From Nelumbo lutea (Eukaryota; Streptophyta; Magnoliopsida; Proteales; Nelumbonaceae), in contig JAKGHH010000003.1 of NCBI GenBank assembly GCA_022828595.1, positions 59,943,759-60,007,758 on the forward strand: a DNA stretch of 64,000 nucleotides. The letters run 5' to 3'. Positions 15,924 to 27,370 of the stretch are shown piece after piece. Each line of letters opens with the position of its first letter. Position 1 is the stretch's first letter. The position numbers and the translations under genes are program-made. A model generated the notes under the pieces. That model was not told where the DNA came from and did no database searches. It was given only the letters and a program-made list of their open reading frames with translations.

Positions 15924-17133
15924 CATGGCCTCCTCCAGCAACACCGGACGTGGCACGGAGACAAACGCCACCGGGGAGCAACTTCAGGTCCTCGTAGTGT
16001 GCGTTGGACAGTTCACCATCCCCCTTTCGGCGGATGGGATCCCCATCTTGAACACGCCACAAGCAGTGGCACCTGTAAACCCTCCTACCACAAGCGTCCC
16101 CTTTCCTCTCCCCATTGAGACAACCTTCACTGAACCAACTGTCGTCCCCCTGGCAGCTAGCCAAAACCGATTGGAGGACCTGATGCAGTGCATGCGGGCA
16201 ATGCAAGCCCAAATGTAACAGTTCCAGCAACACCAGCACCAACTGCTGCACAACATCTCCCAGTATCACTATCAACAGCAGTTCCCCCAACTGCCACTGA
16301 ACCAACCACTACTTCCAACTCGCCACCCCGCTTCGAGGCCGGTCAAGGCCTCCCCGCAGGATGGGCACCCCCGCCAGGCGAAGGCCTCCCGGCCCCAGAA
16401 CCACCCCAATAGCCAGGCCTCGTCCCCAGGCCGAAGAGAGAAAAATGTCATCCCCGCCTCGCAACCCACAGGCTGGTCGGGAACCTCGCCCGCGAGGTCG
16501 GCACCCCGGCGCTCCAAGCCCGAGCTCCCGCTCACCGAAAACCGATTCAGCGCCCTAGCGGCAGACTACCAGCATTCCGGGCCCATCGAGCTCGGTAACA
16601 CGGAGGCCAGCAGCGCCAGCACAAGGCCCGCTCAACGGCGAAGGTGCCGGCGAAGTCGCCAAACTACCACCCGCGCCTTGTCGGAATTCAGAGGCAAAGA
16701 CACGAGCTCGGACGAGGTAGGGGCTGCCCCGGCTCTCTCTGTTCCTTCCCCCCTCGCATCGGAACTCTTGGCGGTCCCCTTACCCAGAGACTTCAAGCTC
16801 CCCCTCGCATCGGAACTCTTGGCGGTCCCCTTACCAAGTGCGTGGCCTTTACCACCACCCTCAGGGGGGTAGCCCGCACTTGGTACAGGAACCTGGCCCC
16901 CGGGTCGATAAAGTGCTGGGCCCAGTTCGTGCAAGTCTTGACCACACACTTCGTCACCAGCCGACGGTGCCCCAGAACAGAGGAAAGCATCTTCGGAGTG
17001 GTCCAAAGAGAAGGAGAATCTATTCGGGTCTACATCAAGCGGTTCAACGAAGCATGCTTGCAAATACCGCGGTTGGACCCCGCAGTGCAGCTCGCGGCGG
17101 CCAAAAGAGGGGTGACGCACAAAGAGTTCAAAT
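15924..17133 (+). pseudogene. Gag of gypsy copy 1
   Basis: An ATG at 15924 opens a frame starting MASSSNTGRG. It stops at 16216 (TAA after a QAQM word), then reads on as Gln/Pro-rich low-complexity sequence typical of the gag N-terminus. The conserved gag core is in another frame at about 16836-17133, with GVARTWYRNLAPGSI, WAQFVQVLTTHF, RRCPRTEES and YIKRFNEACLQIP. A 51-bp direct duplication (from 16750 and 16801) breaks the middle. Similarity to copy 2 ends abruptly near 17133, after HKEFKW. Confidence 0.7.
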
Positions 17134-18060
17134 GGGGGAGGGGAAAAGAAGAAAAGGGAAAATAATAGGTTAACTATGTTTTAAGAGAAAAAGGGCAAAA
17201 AAAAAAGAGAAAAAGTTTTGTTGGATATTTTGATAATTTAACGCATTCCGTCATCTGACTTAATGGTCAAGGGGGTTCTTTGTTTCACGGTCATAGTACA
17301 GAAGGGTCTTTATTGCAAAACAAAGTACTCACAGACCCCATAGTACAGAAGGGGTCTTTGTTACTTACCATCCGAACCCGAACCTGTGAACAAGTCCAAT
17401 AGATTATCCGACCCATGAACAAACAGATCTTATCATACTCAGAGCTACCTGACCCATGAATTAGGGCTTTAATTTATTCATCTTTGTAATCTCACCTTCA
17501 ACGTGCAAAGCTGTTCTATTTTCTAGGTCTGTCACTTGGTTCTGAATCAGCTCTTCCAAATAGAAATACTTCGCTTTGTGGGATTGATGTAGGACCCATC
17601 TTTACATATATCTTTTCCGGAAAATTTTAATAATGGACCCATCTGCATTAATCTTTATGTGAAATGAGTATTTCAAGTGTAACGGCTTAGCTTGATCCCT
17701 TATTTCTGAGTTTAACAACTTAGATGCAGTGGAATGATTCAATCATGCATGAATCTTAGCTCTTTGATTGTGGTACATATTCTCCAAAAGCCAAGGGATT
17801 TTGTATGATTGCCGCCATCTCACTATCTTGTATTTTATTTTTCTGCTAATAGATCAATTGGAATTAGAATGAAATTCGATAATCAGACAAATTTGTTGGA
17901 TTCTAATTCAATCCAACATGTCAAAGATTCTATCCGATTGAAAAAAAAAAAAAATAGATGTCATTTGTCTTTAATCAAATGGAACTTGGATACAGGTACA
18001 TTTGATTTTGATCCAATTACATTCCTAGTTTTAAATGTGGTTCAGTTTCATGTTTCAGTT
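17134..18060. other. Foreign AT-rich patch replacing gag end, protease and RT start
   Basis: Between the gag core and the RT motif that starts RMDPSDEEKT, copy 1 has 927 bp of AT-rich non-coding sequence. It is unlike the GC-rich element and unlike copy 2 at the same place. It includes the dispersed repeat also found at 11740-11870 (here 17230-17370). No terminal repeats or target duplication were found, so I infer replacement by repair or recombination rather than a clean insertion. Confidence 0.6.
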
Positions 18061-19796
18061 AGGATGGATCCATCCGATGAGGAAAAAACCAGCTTCATAA
18101 CCGAGTTCGACTTGTATTGCTACAAAGTCATGCCCTTCGGACTAAAAAATGCCGGGGCAACTTTCCAAAGACTTGTAAATAAGCTATTTCGGCCCCTGAT
18201 TGGTACGAAGATAGAGTGCTATGTAGACGACATGGTCGTCAAGACTCAGTTTTCACAAGAGTTAATACAAGACTTAGATTCTGTTTTCCAAATCCTGCGT
18301 CAGTTTAGCATGAAGTTGAATCTCAACAAGTGTGTCTTCGGCGTCACCTCGGGCAAGTTCCTAAGCTACATTGTCAATCGATGCGGTATTGAGGCCAACC
18401 CGGACAAAATAAAAGCCATTCTAGATATGAAACCACCTCAGAAAGTAAAAGAGGTTCAGAGGCTAAACGGCCGCATAGCCGCTCTAAGCCGCTTCTTGTC
18501 TAAGTCAGCAGACCGCTGCCTACCCTTCTTCAAGGCAGCCAAAGGCAAAGGGTTCGAGTGGACCCAGGACTGCCAGTTCGCATTCGACGAACTAAAAGGT
18601 TACCTCGCTAGTATGCCAACCTTAGCCCGGCCCGAGGTGGGCGAAGTCTTAGAACTGTACCTCTCGGCGAGCGACGAGGCGGTCAGTTCGGTACTAATAA
18701 AGGAAACAGACCGGGTCCAATGACCCATATATTATGTTAGTAAAATTTTGCAGGGAGCAGAGGCAAGGTACCCGGAGATAGAAAAACTAGCATACGCCCT
18801 AGTAATAGCAGCTCGTAAACTCCGCCCGTACTTCCAGGCTCACACTGTCATCGTCCTAACTGACAAACCTCTTAGACAAGTTTTACTCAAACCCGAAGTC
18901 TCCGGTCGACTGACGAAATGGGCCATCGAACTCAGCGAGTACGACCTCCAGTACAAACTGAGAACCGCTATCAAGGCCCAAGCTTTGGCAGATTTTATCG
19001 CCAAGTGCACTTTCAGCCACGAAGCCCCACAGGTCAAGCCCGAGGTCCCCAGTTGCGGCGAACCCAGAGCTCCTGAGCCCATAGAGTCCGAACCCCATGA
19101 AGTAGCAGCCAGTGTGGCATCTCTCCTGGTCAGGCGAAGAGCGAATTGGGATGAGGAGCCCTGGATCCTTCACGTGGATGGTTTCTCGAACCGGCAAGGC
19201 AGCGGAGCTGGAATAGTCTTGTGCGGCCCGAGCGGCACAAAAGTAGAATACGCACTATGCTTTGAGTTCGTGGCATCCAACAACGAGGCAGAGTACGAAG
19301 CACTGATCGCCGGGCTGGACCTAGCGCGAAAGGTTAAGGCAAAACACTTGGTCATCTGCAGCGATTCTCAGCTCGTGGTAAACCAAGTTACCAGCGAATA
19401 CGAAGCACGCGATCTCTCCATGATCGCATATTTGGCCAAAGTAAAAGAAGCCCTGCTCAACTTCCGGTCACACATCATCAGGCAAATCCTGAGGTCAGAA
19501 AACACTGAGGCCGATGCCCTGTCCCGGTTAGCCAATACGAGTCACAACAATATGAGAATTGTGTACATAGAGGACTTACCTCAGCCTAGTATTCTCGGGG
19601 GGATAGAGGAGGTCGCTCCCGTCTTAAAATCAGAGCCGAGCTGGATTGATCCACTTGCGAGCTTCCTGATAGACGGAACCCTCCCTGCAGAACGCAGTGC
19701 GGCCAAGAGGGTGCAGCGCCAGGCGGCCAAATACGTCATAATAGACGAACGGTTATACCGACGGTCGTACACGCTCCCCTATTTGCGGTGCCTATG
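18061..19796 (+). pseudogene. Reverse transcriptase and RNase H of gypsy copy 1
   Basis: The RT lacks its N-terminal third. It retains the fingers/palm words CYKVMPFGLKNAGATFQRLV and the catalytic YVDDMVVK (about 18221-18244), then the connection, with FFKAAKGKGFEWTQDCQFAF. The RNase H-like domains follow from 18748, with ARYPEIEKLAYALV, then a second RNase H (WILHVDGFSNRQGSGAGIVL, NNEAEYEALIAGL, CSDSQLVVNQV and ADALSRLA). One TGA at 18721 and another at 19795 interrupt an otherwise open frame. Copy 2 has CGA (Arg) at both places, so each is a C-to-T change at a CpG. Confidence 0.85.
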
Positions 19797-20860
19797 ACCT
19801 ACCGAAGCCGAGTTCGTACTCCGCGACATTCATGAAGGCCTGTGCGGCGGACACTTGGGGGGCAGAGCACTTGCCCAAAAGGCACTTCGACAAGGATACT
19901 ACTGGCCAACGATGAAGGCAGAAGCTGTCGAGCTCGTCAGAAAATGCGACAAGTGTCAGAAGCACGCTAACATCCACCATCAACCTGCCTCCGACCTCAA
20001 ATACCTTGCCAACCCGTGGCCCTTTACACAATGGGGCATCGACCTCCTAGGGCCATTCCCACCAGCAACAGGCGGAAGAAAATTCTTAGTTGTTGCGGTA
20101 GATTATTTTACGAAGTGGATAGAAGCCGAACCTCTGGCAACTGTTACGGCTCGAAACATACAGAACTTCTTTTGGAAGAACATAGTATGTCGGTTCGGGT
20201 TACCTCGGGTTCTAATCTCCGACAACGGCAAACAGTTCGAGGATATCAAGTTCCAAGAGTGGTGCCAGAACATGGGGATTCGAAAAAATTTCACGTCAAT
20301 CGCGCACCCGCAGGCAAACGGTCAGACGGAAGTAATGAACAGAGCCATCCTGCGCGGACTGAAAGCACGTCTGGATCGAGCTAAGGGATTGTGGGCCGAA
20401 GAGCTACCAAGTGTCTTATGGGCTCACCGAACGACCGAAAAAGCAGCCACGGGAGAAACCCCCTTCAACCTCACCTACGGCATTGAAGCAGTGATCCCGG
20501 CGGAAATCGAAATAGCAACGTTGCTATTAGAAACATACGACGATCGGACGAATGGAGACGAGTTACGCACCAACCTCGACCTACTGGATGAGGTAAGGGA
20601 CCTCGCGCACATCCGAACAGCGGCATACCAGCAGCAGGTAGCTCGCTACTACAATAGCAGAGTAAAGCAACGAAGCTTCCGAGTCGGCGACCTGGTCCTC
20701 CGTAAGATTATGGTGCCCGAACCCAGCATCGGCAAGCTTTGACCTAATTGGGAAGGGCCCTATAAAGTAAAAACAGCGCTCGGGGGCGCATACGAACTCG
20801 AAACCTTGGAAGGCAAACGAGTACCCCGAACGTGGAACATCGTGAACTTGAAACGATAGT
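19797..20860 (+). pseudogene. Integrase of gypsy copy 1
   Basis: The HHCC-type finger is visible (HEGLCGGHLGGR followed by CDKCQKHANIHH). Then come the catalytic core residues Asp in WGIDLLGPFP, Asp in LISDNGKQF and Glu in HPQANGQTEVMNR, and the C-terminal GDLVLRK segment. A TGA at 20740, probably from CGA, is the only break seen before the frame ends near 20858. The three acidic catalytic residues are intact. Confidence 0.85.
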
Positions 20861-21088
20861 ACCTATAAACCACCTAGCGAAGTGGACGAAATCATGCCCT
20901 ATGTGCCACAAGGCAAGCCGAGGAACTTCGGCGTAGACAACACATTATCAGCTCGGCAAAAAATCAGTTTCCCGTCATAAAAGACCACGGAAATTTAAAA
21001 ACCCGGCAAAGAAATAGCTCGGGGAAGATGAGCAAGGGGAAAAGGACACTCCTTTACAAGAAACAATACATTGGCAAAAAAAAAAAAA

Positions 21089-22900
21089 TTACATGCCCAG
21101 AGCCACTTTTTCACCATCGGAAGGCACTTCAACAACACCCGAAGGCCCTGCCTCTGCTTCAGAGTCCGGCTCGCCATCAACAGCATTGGCCATCTCCTGA
21201 GTTATACGCGAAGTGGTTATGGCACTTACATCGAGGTCGGGGTACGTATTCCGGATCATCCACCGGCTCAACTTGAAGCCCCTCCTGTAAGAGTCTACCA
21301 TCAGATCGTCAAAACGCGGGGAGGCAATGTAGTCTTCAACTGCCTTCTTCTTGGCGTCTTCAATGCCTTGGAAAAAAATATGTGTTCTCTCCCTGATGTC
21401 CTCCTGAAGATATTTGACTTGATGCTGCAAATCCAACTTCAAGTCCGCCATATGCTTGACAACTACCCCCATGGCCTCGGCGTCATGCTGGACCTCGCCT
21501 GTCTGGCCGTCGCGACGCGAGCAGCCTCTTCAACAGCAATAGCAGCCGCCTCAGCAGCCCGGGTATTTGCCTCTGCAGCACGGAAGGCTTCTTCAGCAGC
21601 ATGAGCGGCAGCCTCAGCAGCTCGCGCCTGTCGCGAGCTCCTCTCCACTTGGGCCGCCAAGGCTTGAATCGAAGAATTCACCTACCAAAAGAAACAAGTG
21701 AGCAAATGACAGCAGAAGCAACAGAATAAAAAAGGAAGACAGAATCTAACTTACCACCATGGCATGTGTTACGGCGCGGCAAGCGACCTGATTCAAGGGA
21801 AGATCGGACCACGCCGTGACCTCCTCGGGGAAAGTAGCGTCCCTACTCTTCTGAAGAGCGTAGTTCGGCGTCAACACGCTCCTAAACTCCCCTTGAGCTC
21901 CCGAGCCTGAGGGCCCAGCCCGCGTATGAGCAGACCCGGAGTGAGCAAGAGCACTTGAGTACGTAGGAGCGCCCGTATGAGTGGTTTCAGCGTAAGGCGC
22001 CCCGGCAATCTCGTGCACCGGTGGAGTCACTTCGGGCTCCCTGGGCAGATCCTCTGGCATATGGTCTGGGGCTTGGGGCTCCTCATCCAGGGGCAACTCG
22101 GTACGAGTTCGCTTGGCGACCCGCTTCCTCCTCTTCATACCTTGGAACAAACGCCCCCCACGAGTTCTCTCCGCATCCATCACACCTACAGAAACGAGTT
22201 CGACATCAAAAAAAAAAAAAGAACAAAGCAAGCAAGAAACCGCATAGCTAGAAACCTACCCGAACTCAAGCCGGCTGCAATAAGCTTGGCCTTCGTTAAG
22301 TAGTAGTGGCACTTTAAGCCTTGTCGTGCCCATTGCCGGAGACCCTTCACCGTCTCTTTATCAAGAGTTACGCCCAAATCGGGAGCGGCCTCACCCCACC
22401 CGGTCTGAAAGGGCCATCCTTGTGCACTTCGCACGCTGAAGTAGTCCCGCTTCCAAGCCAGGACCCTATTAGGAAGATCGTGCAGATGCTTGAAACCCTG
22501 GCGAGGAGAAAGGTAATACGCCCGTCTCCCCCCAGGAAGAGAACCCGCCTGTCTCGAGCATCAAGATAGAGGAGAATATCTCTAAGTCTAAGGGAAAGTT
22601 CTGCTCGCAAAAAAGGGAAATTGTCCCCACCAGGTTCCGAATAGAGTTCGGATGAAGCTGGCCAATGGTGACACCGAAGTGGTTTATGACTTCGACGAGA
22701 AGGGGATGGAAAGGAAGTCGCAACCCTGCAGCAAGCTGCTCTCGAAAAATCACGATCTCGTCGGGACCGTGCTCTCAAGGAAAGCTACCCGAAGGAATAA
22801 AATATGTGTACCCCCCAGGAAGATTGTAAGACAGAAGTATGGATTAAAGCCCCTCAGGCGTCATGGTCGAAGGGCCAAACCGGTCTAGCATCCGACCTCG
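21089..22900 (-). pseudogene. Antisense gene of gypsy copy 1 (PF04195-like), 5' truncated
   Basis: The gene lies on the strand opposite gag-pol. Read from 22800 down, it shows a domain with FREQLAAGLRLPFHPLLVEV, INHFGVTIGQLHPNSIRN and FPLDLEIFSSIL, matching what I know of the 'putative gypsy type transposon' family (Pfam PF04195). A basic NLS-like stretch (KRRKRVAKRTR), an acidic/proline-rich part, an Ala-rich coiled coil (about 21681-21470) and an acidic tail ending at 21089 follow. Two GT-AG introns fit: 22187-22259 (phase 1, after LSSG) and 21682-21754 (phase 0, between HAMV and VNSS). The N-terminus is lost at the fusion with copy 2, and a frameshift lies near 22440-22470. Confidence 0.65.
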
Positions 22901-22904
22901 GCAG

Positions 22905-23590
22905 GAGGTAGACGCCAAACTGCCCGAGGACCACATTCAAGGGAGTAGCTCGCACGTGGTACAGGAACCTCATGCCTGTAACGATCAAGAGTTGGGCACA
23001 GTTCGTGCAGGTTTTCACCTCCCACTTTGTCTCCAGCAAGAGATGCCCAAGGACCCAAGAAAGCCTCGTCAGCATAGTCTAGAGAGAAGGGTAGTCCATA
23101 TGTAGCTACATCAAGAGATTCAATGATGCATGCCTGCAGATACCTGACCTAAACCCCGCGGTGAGGCTCACAGCAGCCAAGAGAGGCAAAATGCACAAGC
23201 AGTTCAAGTGGCACGTGGTTGTCAGCAGACCTAGGGATGTAACTGAATTCCTCAAGCTTGTGGACCAGTTCATCGGAATGGAAAAGAGAAGGTGAGTCCT
23301 CGACTCACGGGGACAACAAGAAGAAAGAGCCAGCTCGGGGAGGAAGGTCAGATTAGTCTTTCCGAGCTTCTCCAGCCGAAAAGTCAAACTACACGCCATT
23401 GAACACAAAGCGAGATGAGATCCTCATGGCGATCAAGGACGGGTTGTACGTGAAGTGGCTACCCCGACCGAGAGGAGATCCGAATGTTAGAAATAAAAAT
23501 TTGTATTGTCATTTTCATAAAGATCATGGTCATAGTACCAAAAACTGTAAAAAGCTCCATGATGAGATAGAAGAGCACTATGAAGAACGA
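22905..23590 (+). pseudogene. Gag core and zinc knuckle of gypsy copy 2
   Basis: The sequence enters copy 2 inside gag (GVARTWYRNLMPVTI-like words from about 22945), so the LTR and gag start are missing. The gag core (WAQFVQVFTSHFVSSKRCP) is broken by a stop near 23083. A CCHC knuckle appears at about 23501-23555 (CHFHKDHGHSTKNC). The frame then runs directly towards RT with no recognisable aspartic protease between, which I read as an internal deletion. Confidence 0.7.
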
Positions 23591-25800
23591 GTTGCACCCA
23601 TAGAAGAGACAGTTTCCATGCCTAATTCAATAGAGGACCCATCTCGGACCCTCCAGATCGGTGCTTCCATTGAGAAGCCTCTGCAATCTCAACTGGTAAG
23701 TTTTTTACTCAGAAACTTAGATGTTTTTGCATGGTCCACGGCAAAGATGCCCAGCATAGACCCCGAAGTCATTACTCACAAGCTGAACAATGATCCTGTA
23801 ATTAGGCCCGTTAGACAGAAGAAACGCAACCTAGCCCTAAAGCGTTGGAGAGTAGTCGACGAGGAGGTTACGAAGCTCTTCACAGTCGGCTTCATCAGGG
23901 AGGTCCATTACCCAAGCTGGATAGCCAACCCCGTTCTGGTGAAAAAGGCCAATGGTAAATGGCGCATGTGTGTCGATTATACCGAACTGAACTAAGCTTG
24001 CCCGAAGGACTGCTTCCCGCTTCCCAAGAAAGACAATTTGGTGGACGTGACCTCAGGGCATGAATTGCTGAGCTTCTTGGATGCTTACTCGGGCTACAAT
24101 CAAATCAGAATGGACCCTGCCGATGAGGAAAAAACAGCATTAATAACTGAGTTAAGCCTGTACTGCTACAAGGTCATGCCCTTTGGGCTGAAAAATGTCA
24201 GGGCTACTTTTCAAAGACTTGTAAATCAATTGTTTGAGCCACTGATCGACAAAAAAGTAGAATGTTATGTAGACAACATGGTCATCAAAACTCAGTTTTC
24301 ACATGACTTAATAAAAGATCTGCATTCTATTTTTGAAATTTTGCGCAAGTTTAACATGAAATTAAACTCGAACAAGTGTGTTTTCGGTGTCACCTCGGGT
24401 TAATTCTTAGGTTACATCGTTAACCGACGTGGCATTGAGGCCAACCCTGATAAAATTAAGGCCATATTAGATATGAGACCACCCCGGAAATTGAAGGAGG
24501 TTCAAAAGTTGAATGGCCGTATAGCTGCTCTGAGCCGCTTCATGTCTAAATCGACAGATCGCGGTGTTAACCCGATCCGAGGAGTGCCAACTCACTTTTG
24601 ACGAGCTCAAGAAGTACCTCGCTAGCATCCCGGTGTTAACCCGATCCGAGGAGGGGGATATTTTGGAGTTGTACCTCTCCGCGAGTGATGAGGTAGTCAG
24701 CTTTGTACTGATAAAAGAAGTAGATCGGGTCCAACGACCCATCTACTATGTTAGCAACGTGTTGTAGGAAGTAGAAACGAGGTATCCTGAGATCGAAAAG
24801 TTGGCGTATGCGCTAGTTGTTGTAGCTCGAAAACTTTGACCATACTTCCAAGCTCATACAATCGTCGTCCTCACCAATAAGCCTTTGAGGCAAGTCTTGC
24901 TCAAGCCTGAGGTCTCCGGTAGATTGATGAAGTGGGCCATCGAACTCAGTGAGTACGAAATCCAATACAAGCCGCAAACTGCCATTAAGGCCCAAGCCTT
25001 AGCTGACTTTTTCGCGGAATGCACTTTCACATTGAGGTCCCTGAGTTAGTCGAGCCCAAGCACATCGAGTAAGCTCCAACCAGCGTGACTTCTCTCCTGG
25101 TTAAACCGAAACCGACCTGGGATGAGGAGCCCTGGATCCTCCATGTGGATGGCTCATCAAATCAGCAGGGTAGCGGGGATGGAATTGTTCTTTATGGGCC
25201 AAGCGGTGTGAAATTGGAATATGCACTACACTTCAAGTTCTCTACGTCCAACAATGAAGCGGAGTACAAGGCGCTGATAGCCGGGTTGGCCTTAGCAAGC
25301 GAAGTGAAAGCTAAGCATATCGTTATCTGCAGCGACTCCCAGCTCGTGGTCAACCAGGTTAATGGCGAATATGAAGCTCACGAGCCATCCATGGTCGCCT
25401 ACTTAGCCAAAGTCAGAGAGGCTCTGCTCAACTTCCAGTCCTACTTCATCAAGCAGATCTCGAGATCCGAGAACACTGAGGTCGATGCCCTGTCCCGTTT
25501 AGCCAAGGCAAGCGACAACACCATGAGAACTGTGTACATTGAGAATTTGCCTCGGCCTAGCATTCTCAGGGGGGCAGAGGAGATCGTTCCTATCGTACAA
25601 GCAGAGCCAAGCTGGATTGATCCACCCGCGAGCTACTGCTACACGGGACCCTCCCTGCATATCATAATGCTGCCAGAAGGGTAGAGCGCCAGGCAGCTGC
25701 CAGAAGGATAGAGCGCTAGGCAGCCAAAGCTGTCATAATAGACGGACGGTTGTACTAAAGATCTTACACGCTCCCTTATCTGTGCGGCTTACGACCCTCT
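23591..25800 (+). pseudogene. Reverse transcriptase and RNase H of gypsy copy 2
   Basis: The N-terminal RT part is present here (FAWSTAKMPSIDPEVITHKL, then NPVLVKKANGKWRMCVDYTE), followed by LDAYSGYNQIRMDPADEEKT and MPFGLKNVRATFQRLV. The catalytic box reads YVDNMVIK instead of YVDD, so the second metal-binding Asp is lost. Stops occur at 23994, 24401 and 24766. A 23-bp direct repeat (24562 and 24631) has replaced part of the connection. The RNase H domain (WILHVDGSSNQQGSGDGIVL, CSDSQLVVNQV and VDALSRLA) is mostly open from 25085 to 25680. Confidence 0.85.
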
Positions 25801-26870
25801 GAAGCCGAGCTCGTGCTCCACGATACTCATGAGGGCTTGTGCGGCGGACACTTGGGGGGCAGGGCCCTTGCCCATAAGGCACTACGACAAGGATATTATT
25901 GGCCAACGATGAAGGTGGATGCGATCGAGTTCGTCAGAATGTGTAACAAGTGTCAGAAGCACGCCAACATCCACCACCAGCCTGCTGCTGACCTAAAGTA
26001 CCTCACCAGCCTATGGCCCTTCGCATAGTGGGGGATCGATATACTCAGACCGTTTCCACCAGCGATAGGACAAAGGAGGTTCTTAGTGGTAGCAGTTGAT
26101 TATTTCACTAAGTGGGTGGAGGTCGAACCTCTCGCAACAATCACAGCGCGAAGTGTGCAGAACTTCTTCTAGAAGAATATAGTTTGTTGTTTTGGACTAC
26201 CCCGAGTGCTCATCTCTGACAACGACAAACAATTTGAGGACATCAAATTCTAGAGCTGGTGTAAAGACATGGGGATACAACAAAATTTCACCTCGGTGAA
26301 ACACCCTCAAGCAAATGGTCAAGCGAAGGTCACAAACAGAGCCATTCTCCGTGGACTGAAGGCACGTCTAGCTCGAGCTAAGGGACTATGGGTAGATGAG
26401 ATGCCCAGCGTACTATGGGCTTACCGAACCACTGTGAAGACCGCGACTAGTGAGACTCCCTTCAACCTCACTTACGGGACAAAGGCAGTCATCCCAGCTG
26501 AGATCGAGGTCCCTACACTATGCCTGGGAGCATACGACGACGAAGCAAACAAGGATGAGCTACGCACCAACCTCGACCTACTTGATGAGGGATGGGACCT
26601 CGCATACATTAGGACCACGGCCTACCAGCAGAGAGTAGCTCAGTACTATAACGCCAGGGTCAAGAAGCGAAACCTCCATGTCGGAGACCTGGTTCTTCGT
26701 AAAGTCATGGTACCAAAGCCCGATGTTGGTAAGCTCAGACCAAATTAGGAAGGACCCTACCGGGTAAAGTGGGTGCTTCGAGAAGGAACGTATGAGCTCG
26801 AAACCCTAGAAGGGAAGCATGTACCTCGGGCATGGAATATTGTCAACCTAAGGCAATATTACTTGTAGTG
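25801..26870 (+). pseudogene. Integrase of gypsy copy 2
   Basis: The finger (HEGLCGGHLGGR and CNKCQKHANIHH) and core are clear, but stops occur at 26026, 26170 and 26252, where copy 1 reads Gln or Trp. The catalytic Glu is changed: HPQANGQAKV here against HPQANGQTEV in copy 1, giving Lys. The C-terminal segment (GDLVLRKVMVPKPDVGKL, then ETLEGKHVPRAWNIVNLRQYY) ends near 26867. The enzyme would be inactive. Confidence 0.85.
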
Positions 26871-26879
26871 ACCAAGATT

Positions 26880-27370
26880 GTGGACTACAAGTCGCTCTCC
26901 TAGCCTAAGGGCTAAAATGCCAAGCTAACAAAAGACCTCGCCATCCAGTCACCTCTTCGGCATGGGCAAACTCCAGAAGAGAGTGGACTACAAGTCGCTC
27001 TCCCAGCCTAAGGGCTAAAATGCCGAACTAACAAAAGACCTCGGCACCTAGTCGCCTCTTTGGCATTGCCAAACTCCAAAAGTGAGTGGACCACAAGTCG
27101 CTCCTCGAGCCTAAGGGCCAAAGTGCTAAGCTAATAAAAGAACCTCGGCACCATATAAGACCCAGTCTTGTCCTTGGCATGGGCGAGCTCCAGAAGTGAG
27201 TAGACCACGGGTCGCTCCTAAAGCCTAAGGGCCAAAGTACCTAGCTAAACCTCGGCACCATACAAGACCCAGTCTCCTCCTCGGCCTGGGCGAACTCAAG
27301 AAGAGAGTGGACTATGAGTCGCTCCCCCAGCCTAAGGGCTAAAATGCTGAGCTAACAAAAGACCTCAGGT
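26880..27370 (+). repeat. Tandem array of 103-114-bp units downstream of integrase
   Basis: Five units can be aligned on the word AAGTCGCTC or its variants at 26891, 26994, 27097, 27211 and 27318, each followed by CCTAAGGGCTAAAATGC-like and AGACCTCGGCACC-like words. Periods are 103, 103, 114 and 107 bp. Arrays between integrase and 3' LTR are a known habit of Tat-type gypsy elements and can seed satellites. Copy 1 has no comparable array at its matching place (20870-21088). Confidence 0.85.

Noticed and set aside
15907..16535. Open frames on the minus strand across the gypsy gag start
   Set aside because: They are shadows of the Pro/Gln-rich gag low-complexity sequence; the gag frame on the + strand explains the region.
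21089..22778. Treating the minus-strand frames of gypsy copy 1 as random shadows
   Set aside because: Rejected as an explanation. No + strand coding lies there, the same protein words and intron positions recur in copy 2, and the domain is recognisable.
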